Below are positions 52,914-62,400 of a DNA stretch of 64,000 nucleotides, one piece after another. Positions within the stretch are counted from its first letter, which is position 1. Each line of letters opens with the position of its first letter. A model generated the notes under the pieces. It was not told the DNA's origin. It ran no database searches and was given only the letters and a program-made list of their open reading frames with translations. Made by a program: the position numbers and the translations under genes. The stretch comes from Rubellimicrobium sp. (GTDB lineage: Bacteria; Pseudomonadota; Alphaproteobacteria; Rhodobacterales; Rhodobacteraceae), in the NCBI GenBank assembly GCA_020852925.1, contig JADYZU010000020.1:1-64000 (forward strand), given 5' to 3'.

Positions 52914-53518
52914 GGCGGTTCACCGGCAGCGCGTTGGTCGTGGCGACCCACAACAGGGGCAAGCTCGAGGAAATTGCCGCTCTTCTGGCACCTTACGGGG
53001 TCAAGCTCAGCTCGAACGCGGATCACGGCCTGCCGGAACCGCCCGAGACCGAATCCGATTTCACCGGCAACGCACGGATCAAGGCCCATGCCGCCACACG
53101 GGCGACCGGTCTGCCGGCGCTTGCCGACGATTCGGGGCTCTGCGTCGATGCCCTTGGCGGTGCGCCGGGGGTGTATAGCGCAGACTGGGCCGAACTGCCC
53201 GGGGGCCGGGATTTTGCCGCCGCCATGGCGCGGGTGCATCGCGAACTGGTGGCGAGTGGGGCGCCCGAACCGTGGCGGGCCAACTTTACATCGGTGCTGG
53301 TGCTGGCCTGGCCTGACGGACACGATGAGGTGTTCCGGGGCGATGTTCCCGGTCGCATCATCCGCCCCGGGCGCGGCGACAGGGGTCATGGTTATGACCC
53401 GATCTTTCTGCCGGACGGGTTCGACCTGACCTTTGGCGAGATGGATCGCTGGGAAAAGAACCGCATCAGCCATCGCGGCCGCGCGTTCGAACGTCTTGTG
53501 GCGGGCTGTTTTGCCTGA
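52910..53518 (+). CDS. rdgB: XTP/dITP diphosphatase (RdgB/HAM1)
   Basis: The enzyme removes non-canonical purine triphosphates from the nucleotide pool. The 202-residue protein has the N-terminal [20 protein letters not shown] and the active-site motif [20 protein letters not shown]. The C-terminal [15 protein letters not shown] and [10 protein letters not shown] also fit. Its ATG overlaps the rph stop (ATGA), and its own 3' end overlaps the likely hemW start. Confidence 0.95.
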   Translation: MRRFTGSALVVATHNRGKLEEIAALLAPYGVKLSSNADHGLPEPPETESDFTGNARIKAHAATRATGLPALADDSGLCVDALGGAPGVYSADWAELPGGRDFAAAMARVHRELVASGAPEPWRANFTSVLVLAWPDGHDEVFRGDVPGRIIRPGRGDRGHGYDPIFLPDGFDLTFGEMDRWEKNRISHRGRAFERLVAGCFA

Positions 53519-54674
53519 GGATCCCGGACCCGAAAACTGGCAGCGCGGCGGGTTCGCCCTCTATCTTCACTGGCCCTACTGCCTGTCGAAATGCCCCTCT
53601 TGCGACTTCAACAGCCATGTCGCGGCGCAGGTCGATCAGCGTATCTGGCGCGAGGCATATCTGGCCGAGATCGACCGCGCCGCAGCCGAAGTGCCGGGCC
53701 GCATCCTGTCGTCGATCTATTTCGGTGGCGGCACGCCCAGTCTGATGGATCCTGATCTGGTCGCGGCCATCCTCGACCGGATCAGGATGCACTGGCCCCT
53801 TGGCAACGATCCCGAAATCACGCTTGAGGCCAACCCGACCAGTGTCGAGGCCGGCAGGTTTCGCGGGTATCGAGATGCCGGTGTCAACAGGCTCTCACTC
53901 GGCTTGCAGGCTCTGAACGACCGCGATCTTGCGGCACTTGGGCGGATGCATTCGGCGGCAGAGGGACGCGCCGCGTTCGACATCGCGCGGGCGATATTCG
54001 CTCGCGTGTCGTTCGATCTCATCTATGCGCGGCAGGATCAGGACGCCGCCGCCTGGCGTCGCGAACTTGCCGACGCGATCGCCATGGCCGCGGATCACCT
54101 GTCGCTCTACCAGCTGACCATCGAGCCCGGCACGGCCTTTGGCGCACGCCACGCCGCCGGCAGGCTGCGCGGCCTTCCGGACGAGGATCTGGCGGTCGAT
54201 CTGTGGGACATCACGCAGGAGATGACCAATGCCGCCGGCCTGTCCGCCTATGAGACATCGAACCACGCGCGCGAAGGGGCGGAAGGACGCCACAACCTCG
54301 TCTATTGGCGGCAGGGCGACTATCTGGGAATCGGTCCCGGCGCGCATGGCCGGCTGACCGTGGCGGGCACGCGCTGGGCAACCGAAAGCCTGCGCGCGCC
54401 GGCTGCCTGGCTGTCGGCGGTGGCGGCAGGATCGGGCGAACTCCCGCGCGAGGCCCTTGGGGACGACGAAGCCCTGTCCGAAAGACTCATGATGGGGCTG
54501 CGCCTGATCGAGGGGGTCGAGCTTTCCCCGTCGGCGCTGAGCGACGTAATGAACTTTCGGATCAACGAGTTGGTCGATGACGGACTCATGTGGCGGACAA
54601 ACGGCCGCTTTGGAGCGAGTGCCGCCGGACGTCCGGTCCTGAACGCGATCCTGCGACGGATCCTGATCGACTAG
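53511..54674 (+). CDS. hemW: radical SAM haem chaperone HemW
   Basis: HemW (formerly coproporphyrinogen oxidase-like) binds haem and a 4Fe-4S cluster through a CxxxCxxC motif, here CLSKCPSC (C24, C28, C31). The residue before the last cysteine is Ser rather than the usual aromatic Tyr. Further motifs are SSIYFGGGTPSLMDPDL, ITLEANPTSVEAGRFRGYRD and YETSNHAREGAEGRHNL. No ATG fits the start. I chose the TTG at 53511, giving [14 protein letters not shown] and overlapping rdgB by 8 bp; a TTG at 53496 is also possible. The last codon overlaps the parB stop from the other strand. Confidence 0.9.
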   Translation: MPEDPGPENWQRGGFALYLHWPYCLSKCPSCDFNSHVAAQVDQRIWREAYLAEIDRAAAEVPGRILSSIYFGGGTPSLMDPDLVAAILDRIRMHWPLGNDPEITLEANPTSVEAGRFRGYRDAGVNRLSLGLQALNDRDLAALGRMHSAAEGRAAFDIARAIFARVSFDLIYARQDQDAAAWRRELADAIAMAADHLSLYQLTIEPGTAFGARHAAGRLRGLPDEDLAVDLWDITQEMTNAAGLSAYETSNHAREGAEGRHNLVYWRQGDYLGIGPGAHGRLTVAGTRWATESLRAPAAWLSAVAAGSGELPREALGDDEALSERLMMGLRLIEGVELSPSALSDVMNFRINELVDDGLMWRTNGRFGASAAGRPVLNAILRRILID

Positions 54675-55549
54675 CCGCCCGAAAGCGCGCGCAGCAGGTC
54701 ATCAAACTGCGCAAGATCGCGGTAATGGACGATCAGGCGCCCGCCCTCTCCACCGGTGTCATGCTCGATACTCACGCGCATCCCGATGGCGGCGGAAAGC
54801 TCTCGTTCGATCATGACGGTATCGGCGTCCTTGATGCGACCCGCCCCCTCGGCGCGGCGCGGCGCGGTGCCCTGCTTGCGCGTCAGACGTTCGGCCGCGC
54901 GCACCGAAAGCGATTCTTCGGCCATGCGCCGCGCCAGTGTGGAGGCTTCGGGATTGCCGACCAGCGTGCGCGCATGACCCGCCGTCAGCCGCCCGTCTCC
55001 GACCATCGCCTGAACATCCTCGGGCAGGGACAGAAGGCGCAGAAGGTTGGCGATATGGCTGCGGCTCTTGCCCAGGGCGGTAGCCAGTTGTTCCTGAGTA
55101 TGCCCGAAGCGATCCATCAATTGCCGGTAGCCCGCCGCCTCGTCGATGGCGGACAGATCGGCGCGCTGGATGTTCTCGATGATCGCGATCTCGAGAACTT
55201 CGGTATCGGAATAGTCCCGCAAGAGCACCGGCACTTCGTGAAGTTGTGCCGCCTGCGCCGCACGCCAGCGCCGCTCACCGGCGACGATCTCGAAATGTCC
55301 GGGGTTGTCGGCGATGGGCCGCACGATCAGCGGCTGAATCACGCCCTTTTCGCGCACGGAGGCGGTCAGTTCCTCCATCGCCTCGGGGGCAAAGCTCCGG
55401 CGGGGCTGATTGGGGTTAGGATGCAGCACCTCGACTGGAAGACGCTGATCCGGACGGCGCGGCGCGGCGGCGCCGGTCTCGGGCGTCACATCCGCCATGA
55501 GTGCGGACAGGCCGCGACCAAGACCGCGCGGGCGAATGCGTTCAGACAT
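54671..55549 (-). CDS. parB: chromosome partitioning protein ParB
   Basis: ParB binds parS and spreads along DNA to form the partition complex. The 292-residue protein has the N-terminal MSERIRPRGLGRGLSALMAD and the ParB/Srx CTPase box GERRWRAAQAA (residues 91-101), preceded by VREKGVIQPLIVRP. The helix-turn-helix region follows (FGHTQEQLATALGKSRSHIA). Two perfect parS sites lie 1.4 and 3.3 kb upstream. The start overlaps the parA stop by 8 bp; its stop overlaps the hemW stop. Confidence 0.96.
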   Translation of the reverse strand: MSERIRPRGLGRGLSALMADVTPETGAAAPRRPDQRLPVEVLHPNPNQPRRSFAPEAMEELTASVREKGVIQPLIVRPIADNPGHFEIVAGERRWRAAQAAQLHEVPVLLRDYSDTEVLEIAIIENIQRADLSAIDEAAGYRQLMDRFGHTQEQLATALGKSRSHIANLLRLLSLPEDVQAMVGDGRLTAGHARTLVGNPEASTLARRMAEESLSVRAAERLTRKQGTAPRRAEGAGRIKDADTVMIERELSAAIGMRVSIEHDTGGEGGRLIVHYRDLAQFDDLLRALSGG

Positions 55550-56366
55550 GGGCGGCCACCTCGGGGTTCGTCGATTCGCGGGCGATGAGTTCCTGCGCCA
55601 GCGCACGATAGGCCGCGCTGCCCGCCGAAGCCGGATCGTAATCCAGCACCGACATGGCAAAGGAGGGCGCCTCGGACAGGCGCACATTGCGGGGGACCAC
55701 CGTGCGAAAGACCAGTTCGCCCAGGTTTTCGCGGGCGTCGGCCTCGACCTGTTGCGAGAGGTTGTTGCGTCGGTCGGACATCGTCATCACCACTCCCTCG
55801 ATCCGCAGATCCGGGTTGGCGGTCTGGCGCACCTCGCGGATCGTCATCATCAGTTGTGACAACCCCTCGAGCGCAAAGAATTCGCTTTGAAGCGGGACGA
55901 TCACCGCATGGGCCGCCACCAGCGCGTTCACCGTCAGAAGGTTCAGCGAAGGCGGACAGTCGATCAGGACGTAATCGAGCGCCTCGGCCGCAACTTCGGG
56001 CGACCGCAGCGCGTCGTGGAGCATGTAACTGCGTTTTTCGTTTGAGATCAGTTCGATATCGGCCGAACTCAGATCCGTTGTCGCCGGGACGATCCGCAGG
56101 TTTTCCACCTCGGTCATCCGGAATGCCCGATCCGGTCCCGCATCCCCGAGGAGGAAGTCATAGGTCGTCACCGGACGGTCGCCGCGATCCAGACCCAGCC
56201 CAGTCGAAGCATTGCCCTGCGGATCGAGATCGACCAGCAGCACCTGCCGCCCGGCCCGCGCCAGGGCCGCGCCCAGGTTGATCGCAGTCGTGGTCTTGCC
56301 CACGCCGCCCTTCTGGTTGGCGATGGCAATGATTCGCGCCGGTCTTGTCTGAAGGATGTCAGGCAA
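55542..56366 (-). CDS. parA: chromosome partitioning ATPase ParA
   Basis: ParA is a Walker-type ATPase that drives segregation of ParB-parS complexes. The 274-residue protein has the deviant Walker A KGGVGKTTTAINLGAALA (residues 19-36), VLLVDLDPQGNASTGLG and DYVLIDCPPSLNLLTVNALV. The short N-terminus without an HTH shows the chromosomal Soj type, not a plasmid ParA. It overlaps rsmG by 8 bp and parB by 8 bp. Confidence 0.97.
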   Translation of the reverse strand: MPDILQTRPARIIAIANQKGGVGKTTTAINLGAALARAGRQVLLVDLDPQGNASTGLGLDRGDRPVTTYDFLLGDAGPDRAFRMTEVENLRIVPATTDLSSADIELISNEKRSYMLHDALRSPEVAAEALDYVLIDCPPSLNLLTVNALVAAHAVIVPLQSEFFALEGLSQLMMTIREVRQTANPDLRIEGVVMTMSDRRNNLSQQVEADARENLGELVFRTVVPRNVRLSEAPSFAMSVLDYDPASAGSAAYRALAQELIARESTNPEVAAHV

Positions 56367-56976
56367 GCGAGATCCCCTTGATCAACAGGATGCGGGCTTG
56401 GTGATCTGTCAGGCTGTCATGAATGGCAAGCCCGAACTGCCAACGTTGTCGCGCCTCGGCGACCTCCTGCTCCCATGTGCGCCCCTTGGGAAAGATGGCC
56501 AGACCCGAGGGCGACAGATGCCGTGACGCAAGGGCGAGAAGCCCACCAAGCGGCGCAAGGGCGCGCGCGCTCAGGACATCGGCCCGAAGCGGCGGAAGAG
56601 ATTCCGCGCGGTCGCTACGGATCTCGACGGTCAGGCTGAGCTCCTGCTTAGCGACCTCAAGGAACGCGGCCTTGCGACGGTCACTTTCGATCAGGGTGAC
56701 AGTGGCGTCCGGGTTGATCCCGGACAGGATGGTGGCAACCACCAGTCCGGGAAGGCCAGCGCCCGACCCAAGATCGACCCAAGATGTGGTAGTTGCGGGT
56801 GCGAAACGCACTAACTGTGCTGAATCGCGGATATGCCGGTCCCAGATGGTGCTGATCGTGTCGGGGGCGATCAGGTTGATCTTTCGCGTCCAGCGCACGA
56901 TCAGGGAAGCGAGCGCGCGCAATCGCTCATCTGTTTCACGTGAAACATCCAGCCCGGGGATGTCGATCCTGCTCAT
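56359..56976 (-). CDS. rsmG: 16S rRNA (guanine527-N7)-methyltransferase RsmG
   Basis: RsmG (GidB) methylates G527 of 16S rRNA; loss gives low-level streptomycin resistance. The 205-residue protein shows [40 protein letters not shown] and [20 protein letters not shown]. Its start overlaps the mnmG stop by 4 bp, and codons 10-15 contain a perfect parS site, so this coding region doubles as a centromere site. Confidence 0.95.
   Translation of the reverse strand: MSRIDIPGLDVSRETDERLRALASLIVRWTRKINLIAPDTISTIWDRHIRDSAQLVRFAPATTTSWVDLGSGAGLPGLVVATILSGINPDATVTLIESDRRKAAFLEVAKQELSLTVEIRSDRAESLPPLRADVLSARALAPLGGLLALASRHLSPSGLAIFPKGRTWEQEVAEARQRWQFGLAIHDSLTDHQARILLIKGISLA
56932..56947. promoter_or_regulatory. 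parS: parS centromere site in rsmG
   Basis: The 16-bp sequence TGTTTCACGTGAAACA is a perfect palindrome and equals the chromosomal parS consensus bound by ParB. It lies inside rsmG, where it encodes residues in the DVSRET segment, about 1.4 kb from parB. Confidence 0.92.
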
Positions 56977-58847
56977 GCCACATCGCGCCCAAAGCGGGCG
57001 CTGTGCACCCGAAGCAACAGCAGCGCGGCTGGGGTCATGCCCTCGATCCGGGCGGCTTCGGCCAGATTGGTGGGGCGCAGGCGTTCGAGTTTGTCGCGCA
57101 ATTCCGATGAAAGTCCCGAGATTGCGGCGAAATCCAGATCCGCAGGGATCACCGTGCCCTCTTCGCGTTGAAGTGCAGCGATATCATCGTTCTGCCGACC
57201 GGCGTAATGCCGATAAAGCGCGTCCTTCTGGATCTGTTCGACAATGTCGAGCGGGATCGTGGTTGGATCCGATACCATGCCCACGACACGATCCAGGGCA
57301 ATGTCGTTCAATGACAACGCATCAAGCAGGCTGCGCTTGCCCTTGTCGGCATTTATTCGTGCGCCAAGCGCAACAAGATCTCGGGCGCTGACCGTGACGG
57401 AATCGAGTTGAGCACGCGCCACAGCTATCTGTTCCATCCGATCCTGGAACCTGTTCCAGCGGTCGTCGCCAATCAGTCCGATCTGCCTGCCCAAAGCGGT
57501 CAGGCGCTGATCGGCGTTGTCCGCGCGCAGGGTCAGGCGAAATTCAGCCCGGGATGTGAACATCCTGTAGGGTTCGGTTACACCGCGGGACACAAGATCG
57601 TCGATCATGACGCCGATATAGGACGTGCTGCGGCTGAACGTGACCGACTCTTTCCCTATCGCCTGACGGGCTGCGTTCATTCCGGCCACAAGACCCTGTG
57701 CCGCAGCCTCCTCATACCCGGTTGTCCCGTTGATCTGTCCGGCAAGGAACAGGCCCGGAAGCGCGCGAAGTTCCAGCGACGGGAAAAGGGCACGCGGATC
57801 CACATAATCGTATTCAATGGCATAGCCGGGTTGCAGGATCCTGGCCTGCTCCAACCCCTTGATCGACCGCACATAATCAAGCTGCACATCAGCCGGCAAC
57901 GACGTGGAGATCCCGTTCGGATAGACCGTGTCGGTATCAAGCCCCTCGGGTTCGAGGAAGACTTGATGCCCGTCCTTTTCCGAAAAGCGAACGACCTTGT
58001 CCTCGATCGACGGGCAATAGCGCGGTCCGGTGCTCGATACGAAACCGCCATACATGGCCGAACGCGACAGATTCGTGCGGATGATGTCGTGGGTGCGTTC
58101 GTTGGTCGCCGTGATGCCGCAGGATACCTGAGGCGCCGCCACATCACGGGTGAGGAAAGACAGGAAGACCGGGTCACTGTCCCCGGCCTGCATCTCGAGC
58201 GCCTGCCAGTCGATGCTGCGGCCGTCGATCCGGGGCGGTGTGCCTGTTTTCAGCCGCCCCATCGGCAGATCCAGCGCCATGAGGCGTTCGGCCAGGCGGA
58301 CCGATGCGGCCTCACCCATCCGGCCACCGGGGCGACGTTCGGCGCCGATATGGATCACCCCACGCAGAAAGGTTCCCGTGGTCAGAACGACCGCGCGCGC
58401 CCCAAGTTCCGACCCGTCGGCAAGGACAACGCCGCCGACACGATCCCCGATTACCACCAGATCGGCGGCCTCGCCCTCGACCACCCGAAGGTTCGGGGAA
58501 AGTGCAATTTGTCGGGCTATCTCGGCGCGATAGCGGTTTCGATCGGCCTGGGCACGCGGTCCCTGGACCGCGGGGCCCTTGCGCCGGTTAAGAAGCCGGA
58601 ACTGGATCCCCGCATGGTCGGCGACCCGGCCCATCAACCCGTCCAGCGCGTCAACTTCGCGAACGAGGTGCCCCTTTCCCAGGCCACCGATCGCCGGATT
58701 GCATGACATGGTCCCGATCCCGGAAGGATCCAGCGTCACCAGCGCAACCTTTGCGCCGATTCGCGCGGCGGCATGCGCCGCTTCGGCGCCCGCGTGGCCG
58801 CCTCCGATCACGACGACATCGAACAGATCGTGTTTCACGTGAAACAT
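56973..58847 (-). CDS. mnmG: tRNA uridine-5-carboxymethylaminomethyl modification enzyme MnmG
   Basis: MnmG (GidA) works with MnmE to modify the wobble uridine of several tRNAs. The 624-residue FAD protein starts [20 protein letters not shown] with the dinucleotide-binding GGGHAG (residues 15-20). It also has [20 protein letters not shown] and [18 protein letters not shown] motifs (here [14 protein letters not shown]). Its start codon lies inside a parS site, and the gene is 3 bp after the mnmE stop. It is upstream of rsmG-parA-parB. Confidence 0.97.
   Translation of the reverse strand: MFHVKHDLFDVVVIGGGHAGAEAAHAAARIGAKVALVTLDPSGIGTMSCNPAIGGLGKGHLVREVDALDGLMGRVADHAGIQFRLLNRRKGPAVQGPRAQADRNRYRAEIARQIALSPNLRVVEGEAADLVVIGDRVGGVVLADGSELGARAVVLTTGTFLRGVIHIGAERRPGGRMGEAASVRLAERLMALDLPMGRLKTGTPPRIDGRSIDWQALEMQAGDSDPVFLSFLTRDVAAPQVSCGITATNERTHDIIRTNLSRSAMYGGFVSSTGPRYCPSIEDKVVRFSEKDGHQVFLEPEGLDTDTVYPNGISTSLPADVQLDYVRSIKGLEQARILQPGYAIEYDYVDPRALFPSLELRALPGLFLAGQINGTTGYEEAAAQGLVAGMNAARQAIGKESVTFSRSTSYIGVMIDDLVSRGVTEPYRMFTSRAEFRLTLRADNADQRLTALGRQIGLIGDDRWNRFQDRMEQIAVARAQLDSVTVSARDLVALGARINADKGKRSLLDALSLNDIALDRVVGMVSDPTTIPLDIVEQIQKDALYRHYAGRQNDDIAALQREEGTVIPADLDFAAISGLSSELRDKLERLRPTNLAEAARIEGMTPAALLLLRVHSARFGRDVA
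58831..58846. promoter_or_regulatory. parS: parS centromere site at the mnmG start codon
   Basis: A second perfect TGTTTCACGTGAAACA overlaps the mnmG ATG; its bases encode the FHVKH start of the protein. It is 1.9 kb from the parS site in rsmG. ParB bound here could affect mnmG translation or transcription. Confidence 0.92.
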
Positions 58848-58850
58848 CCC

Positions 58851-60128
58851 TCACTTGCCGATGCAGAAACTTGAAAAGATCACGTCAAGAACATCTTCGA
58901 CATCGACGCGCCCCACAAGGGCGTCAACGGACCTGATTCCAAGGCGCAGTTCTTCAGCCACTTCCTCTGCCCTTTCGGCGACCCGGGGCAGGAGGTCAAG
59001 CGCGGCCTCAAGATGGCCCACGGCCTGCAACAGCGCGTCGCGGTGTCGCGCCCTTGTGGCAAGTCCGGCATTGGCTGCCTTTTGCGACAGGCGTTGCCGG
59101 ACTTCTTCCACCAATCGGTCGACCCCCGCCCCGGTTACGCCCGAGACACCAGCGCGACTGCCCTCATCGTCCCGCGCCGTCAGGATCAGATCCCCCTCTG
59201 TCACCTGCATGACCGGTCCCTCGCCGGGTTCCACCAGATGCACCCGCAGATCTGCAGCGGTGGCACGTTCTTTGGCCCGAGAAATCCCGATCAGTTCGAC
59301 CGGATCCTCTGCGTCATGGATACCCGCCGTATCAAGCAGCGTCACAGGCAGACCGGCCAGATCCATCCGCACTTCGATCACATCCCGCGTCGTTCCGGCA
59401 TGCGCCGAGGTGATCGCGGCCTCTCGCCCGGCCAAATGATTGAGAAGTGTGCTTTTTCCGACGTTCGGCGCCCCGACGATGGCCACTTCGAACCCGTGAC
59501 GCAAACGCTCGGCCATGCCGGTTCCGGCGGACAGGCGCTGCATTTCGGGGATCACTCCCTTGATGAGGCCACCTACCTGGTCGCGGATATCGTCCGGAAT
59601 ATCCTCTTCGACAAAGTCGATCGTGACCTCGACCAGCGCCAGCGACCGAACCAGATCCACCCGCCACCGTGCCGCGACTGCGCCAAGATCGCCGGACATG
59701 ACCCGCATCGCCTGCCGTCGCTGGGCCTCGGTCTCGGCCGCAAGAAGATCGGCAAGCCCCTCGACCTGGGCAAGATCCAGCCGTCCGTTCCCGAGTGCGC
59801 GCCGCGTGAATTCGCCTGCCTCGGCGTGCCGCAGGCCGGATTCCATCGCAAGAACGGATTCGACCGCCGCAATGACCGCCGGCCCGCCGTGAAGATGCAG
59901 TTCCACCACCGCTTCGCCGGTGAAACTGGCCCCTTCGGCGAAGGTCAGCACCAGCGCCTCGTCAAGGATCGCCCCTTCGGCATCGCGAAGCCGTCGCAGG
60001 CGCCGCCCCGATTCAGGCAATGGCCCGGCCATCCTTTCGGCGGCCATCCGCGCTTTGGGACCGGAAATCCGGATCACGGCGACGCCGGCGCGGCCCGGCG
60101 CCGTTGCCAGGGCGTAGATCGTGTTCAT
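58851..60128 (-). CDS. mnmE: tRNA modification GTPase MnmE
   Basis: MnmE partners with MnmG in tRNA wobble uridine modification. The 425-residue protein has the tetrahydrofolate-binding N-terminal domain (FTGEAVVELHLHGG). The G domain has GAPNVGKSTLLNHLAG (residues 219-234) and LLDTAGIHDAEDPVE. The protein ends in the conserved C-terminal CIGK (residues 422-425), whose Cys is needed for the reaction. It lies 25 bp after rho and 3 bp before mnmG. Confidence 0.96.
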   Translation of the reverse strand: MNTIYALATAPGRAGVAVIRISGPKARMAAERMAGPLPESGRRLRRLRDAEGAILDEALVLTFAEGASFTGEAVVELHLHGGPAVIAAVESVLAMESGLRHAEAGEFTRRALGNGRLDLAQVEGLADLLAAETEAQRRQAMRVMSGDLGAVAARWRVDLVRSLALVEVTIDFVEEDIPDDIRDQVGGLIKGVIPEMQRLSAGTGMAERLRHGFEVAIVGAPNVGKSTLLNHLAGREAAITSAHAGTTRDVIEVRMDLAGLPVTLLDTAGIHDAEDPVELIGISRAKERATAADLRVHLVEPGEGPVMQVTEGDLILTARDDEGSRAGVSGVTGAGVDRLVEEVRQRLSQKAANAGLATRARHRDALLQAVGHLEAALDLLPRVAERAEEVAEELRLGIRSVDALVGRVDVEDVLDVIFSSFCIGK

Positions 60129-60153
60129 CCCATGCCTCCGGACGATGCCGGAC

Positions 60154-61428
60154 TCAGGCGTTCATCGAATCGAAGAAGTCCGAATTTGTCTTGGTCTGCT
60201 TGAGTTTGGACAGCAGGAATTCGATCGCGTCCGTGGTCCCCATCGGGTTGAGGATGCGCCGCAGGACATAGGTCTTTTGCAGGTCCGCCTTGTCGACCAG
60301 CAGTTCTTCCTTGCGGGTGCCGGACTTGAGGATGTCCATGGCCGGGAACACCCGCTTGTCGGCAACCTTGCGATCAAGCACGATCTCGCTGTTGCCCGTG
60401 CCCTTGAACTCTTCGAAGATCACTTCGTCCATGCGGCTGCCGGTGTCGATCAGCGCGGTGGCGATGATGGTCAGCGACCCGCCCCCTTCGATGTTCCGCG
60501 CGGCACCGAAGAACCGCTTGGGCCGCTGAAGCGCATTGGCATCCACGCCCCCGGTCAGAACCTTGCCCGATGACGGCACAACCGTATTGTAAGCTCTACC
60601 AAGTCTTGTGATCGAGTCGAGAAGGATCACGACATCTCGTTTCTGTTCGACCAGGCGCTTGGCCTTTTCGATCACCATTTCCGCAACCGCGACGTGACGG
60701 GAGGCGGGTTCGTCAAAGGTCGAGGAGATGACCTCACCCCTGACGCTGCGCTGCATGTCGGTCACTTCCTCGGGTCGTTCGTCGATCAGCAGCACGATGA
60801 GAAAGACTTCCGGATGGTTCTTCTCGATCGAATGGGCGATGTTCTGCAAGAGCACGGTCTTGCCGGTGCGTGGCGGTGCCACGATCAGGCTGCGCTGTCC
60901 CTTGCCGATCGGCGCCACCAGGTCGATGATCCGGGCCGAGCGGTCCTTGATGGTCGGATCGTCCTCGATCTCCATCTTCAGCCGTTCCTCGGGATAAAGC
61001 GGGGTGAGGTTGTCGAAGGCGACCTTGTGCCGCGCCCGCTCCGGATCCAGGAAATTGATCTGGTCCACCGTGACCAGTGCGAAATATCGTTCGTTTTCGC
61101 CGGGTTCTTCGATCACACCTTCAACGGTGTCGCCGGTGCGCAGCGAATATTGCCGGATCATCTCGGGGCTGACATAGATATCGTCCGGGCCGGGCAGATA
61201 GTTCGCCTCGGGCGAGCGCAGGAACCCGAACCCGTCCTGCAACACCTCGAGCACGCCGTCCCCGCCGATGGTCCAGCCCTCTTCGGCCCGTTCCTTGAGG
61301 ATGGCGAACATCATGTCGCCCTTGCGCATGGTCGAGGCGTTCTCGATCTCGAGTTCCTCGGCCACCGCCAGAAGATCCTTCGGGCTCTTGGCCTTCAGAT
61401 CGGCAAGGTTCAGTCGCGTCTCGCTCAT
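60154..61428 (-). CDS. rho: transcription termination factor Rho
   Basis: Rho is the RNA helicase that ends transcription. The 424-residue protein starts [20 protein letters not shown] and has the RNA-binding cold shock-like domain ([20 protein letters not shown]). The ATPase has [18 protein letters not shown], and [20 protein letters not shown] near the Walker B region. The ATG at 61428 is the family start; upstream codons are not conserved. The 136-bp region before it has a 12-bp direct repeat that may be part of a long leader. Confidence 0.97.
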   Translation of the reverse strand: MSETRLNLADLKAKSPKDLLAVAEELEIENASTMRKGDMMFAILKERAEEGWTIGGDGVLEVLQDGFGFLRSPEANYLPGPDDIYVSPEMIRQYSLRTGDTVEGVIEEPGENERYFALVTVDQINFLDPERARHKVAFDNLTPLYPEERLKMEIEDDPTIKDRSARIIDLVAPIGKGQRSLIVAPPRTGKTVLLQNIAHSIEKNHPEVFLIVLLIDERPEEVTDMQRSVRGEVISSTFDEPASRHVAVAEMVIEKAKRLVEQKRDVVILLDSITRLGRAYNTVVPSSGKVLTGGVDANALQRPKRFFGAARNIEGGGSLTIIATALIDTGSRMDEVIFEEFKGTGNSEIVLDRKVADKRVFPAMDILKSGTRKEELLVDKADLQKTYVLRRILNPMGTTDAIEFLLSKLKQTKTNSDFFDSMNA

Positions 61429-61458
61429 GGATTGATCCTGAATGCGGCCTCGCTGACC

Positions 61459-61499
61459 GCTGTCGTCTGGCGACCCCAAGGCCGCGTGCTGTCGTCTGG
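61459..61499. repeat. two 12-bp direct repeats in the rho leader
   Basis: GCTGTCGTCTGG occurs at 61459-61470 and again at 61488-61499 with 17 bp between. It lies 31-71 bp before the rho ATG. rho is known to be autoregulated through its leader in other bacteria; a role of this repeat is only a guess. Confidence 0.6.
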
Positions 61500-61564
61500 T
61501 GCTGAAGGCCCTCCCGGACGGGAAGCCCGCGAGCCACCTAGAGCGTCATGGCCCGCAAGTCAAC

Positions 61565-62020
61565 TCAGAAGGGTCGCGCGATCACCATGAACACGATCAC
61601 CAGCATGAGGACGGTCGGCAATTCGTTCACCATCCGGTAGGTGCGCCCGCTGTGCCGGTTGCGGCCCCGGGCGAATTCCTTTTGCCGCGCGCCCAGCCAC
61701 AGATGCACCCCGGTCATGGCAATCACCGCCCCCGCCTTGAGCCACGGCCAGATCATGCCCCAGTCGATTACACCCGGAGTCAGAACGAGCAGCAGCCCGA
61801 ACAGCCAGGACGACAGCATCGCCGGCACCATGATCGCCCGCAACAGCCGCCGCTCCATCACGCCAAAGGTCAGGGCAAGCTCGGACCCCTCCTGCGCCCG
61901 TTCGGCGTGATAGACGAACAGCCGGGGCAGATAGAACAGCCCGGCCATCCAGGCGATCACCGAAGCGACGTGCAGCGATTTCACCCAAGGGTACCAGGCG
62001 GCAAGCAGATCAAGAAACAT
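61565..62020 (-). CDS. hemJ: protoporphyrinogen oxidase HemJ
   Basis: HemJ oxidises protoporphyrinogen IX to protoporphyrin IX in the membrane, upstream of ferrochelatase. The 151-residue protein has four membrane segments and the conserved His in WVKSLHVASVIAWMAGLFYL, then PRLFVYHAER. The late GRTYRMVNELPTVLMLVIV motif is also typical. The ATG at 62020 is supported by a GGAGG site 5 nt upstream. Alphaproteobacterial origins often lie next to this gene, which fits the region just upstream. Confidence 0.93.
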   Translation of the reverse strand: MFLDLLAAWYPWVKSLHVASVIAWMAGLFYLPRLFVYHAERAQEGSELALTFGVMERRLLRAIMVPAMLSSWLFGLLLVLTPGVIDWGMIWPWLKAGAVIAMTGVHLWLGARQKEFARGRNRHSGRTYRMVNELPTVLMLVIVFMVIARPF

Positions 62021-62399
62021 GTCATCCTCCCTGCCCTCCTTAAGAAATAAAGAGTCTGTAAAGGAAAGATGTATATGGACCGTGGACAACAGGACCGGCG
62101 ACGATTCCTCCCGGTGTTGCCCACAGGCTGCGGGAACAACTCCAAGGGACCAGGAAAGGAAAGAATAAGGCAACAGATTGATAGCTTGACGAAAATCCGG
62201 CAACGACACGGTTTTCGTTCCCTTGACTCCGTCAGGATGGGGGGGTTTTCCACAACGGGGACTTATCCTTTGTCCCTGTGGGTGGTCACACGGACGACTC
62301 TCGGTTCGCGGGCCTTCGGTCGCGGTCCTGTGCGATTGACCGCCAGGCATCCCCGTCCCATACCCGTCCGATCCAGAGGTTTTCCCGGTTCTTGTCCAC
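62021..62399. other. oriC: candidate chromosomal replication origin (oriC), hemJ-maf intergenic region
   Basis: This 379-bp gap is the largest non-coding region here. It has an A+T-rich stretch (about 62040-62080, with TTAAGAAATAAAGAG) and several 9-mers close to the DnaA box TTATCCACA: CGTGGACAA (62081-62089, minus orientation, 2 mismatches), TTGCCCACA (62117-62125, 2), TTTTCCACA (62246-62254, 1) and TTGTCCACA (62392-62400, 1). It stands 4-6 kb from two parS sites and next to hemJ and maf, a typical origin setting in alphaproteobacteria. Function is inferred. Confidence 0.65.
62246..62254 (+). promoter_or_regulatory. DnaA box-like 9-mer
   Basis: TTTTCCACA differs from the DnaA consensus TTATCCACA at one position. 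It lies in the middle of the hemJ-maf gap. Confidence 0.5.
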
Positions 62400-62400
62400 A
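62392..62400 (+). promoter_or_regulatory. DnaA box-like 9-mer overlapping the maf start codon
   Basis: TTGTCCACA differs from TTATCCACA at one position. Its last base is the A of the maf ATG, where a ribosome site would normally be close by; none is visible. Confidence 0.5.

Noticed and set aside
62081..62125. CGTGGACAA (62081-62089) and TTGCCCACA (62117-62125) as DnaA boxes
   Set aside because: Each has two mismatches to TTATCCACA, so they are listed only as supporting evidence within the oriC entry and not as separate features.
62263..62271. TTATCCTTT as a further DnaA box
   Set aside because: Three mismatches in the conserved 3' half make it too weak.
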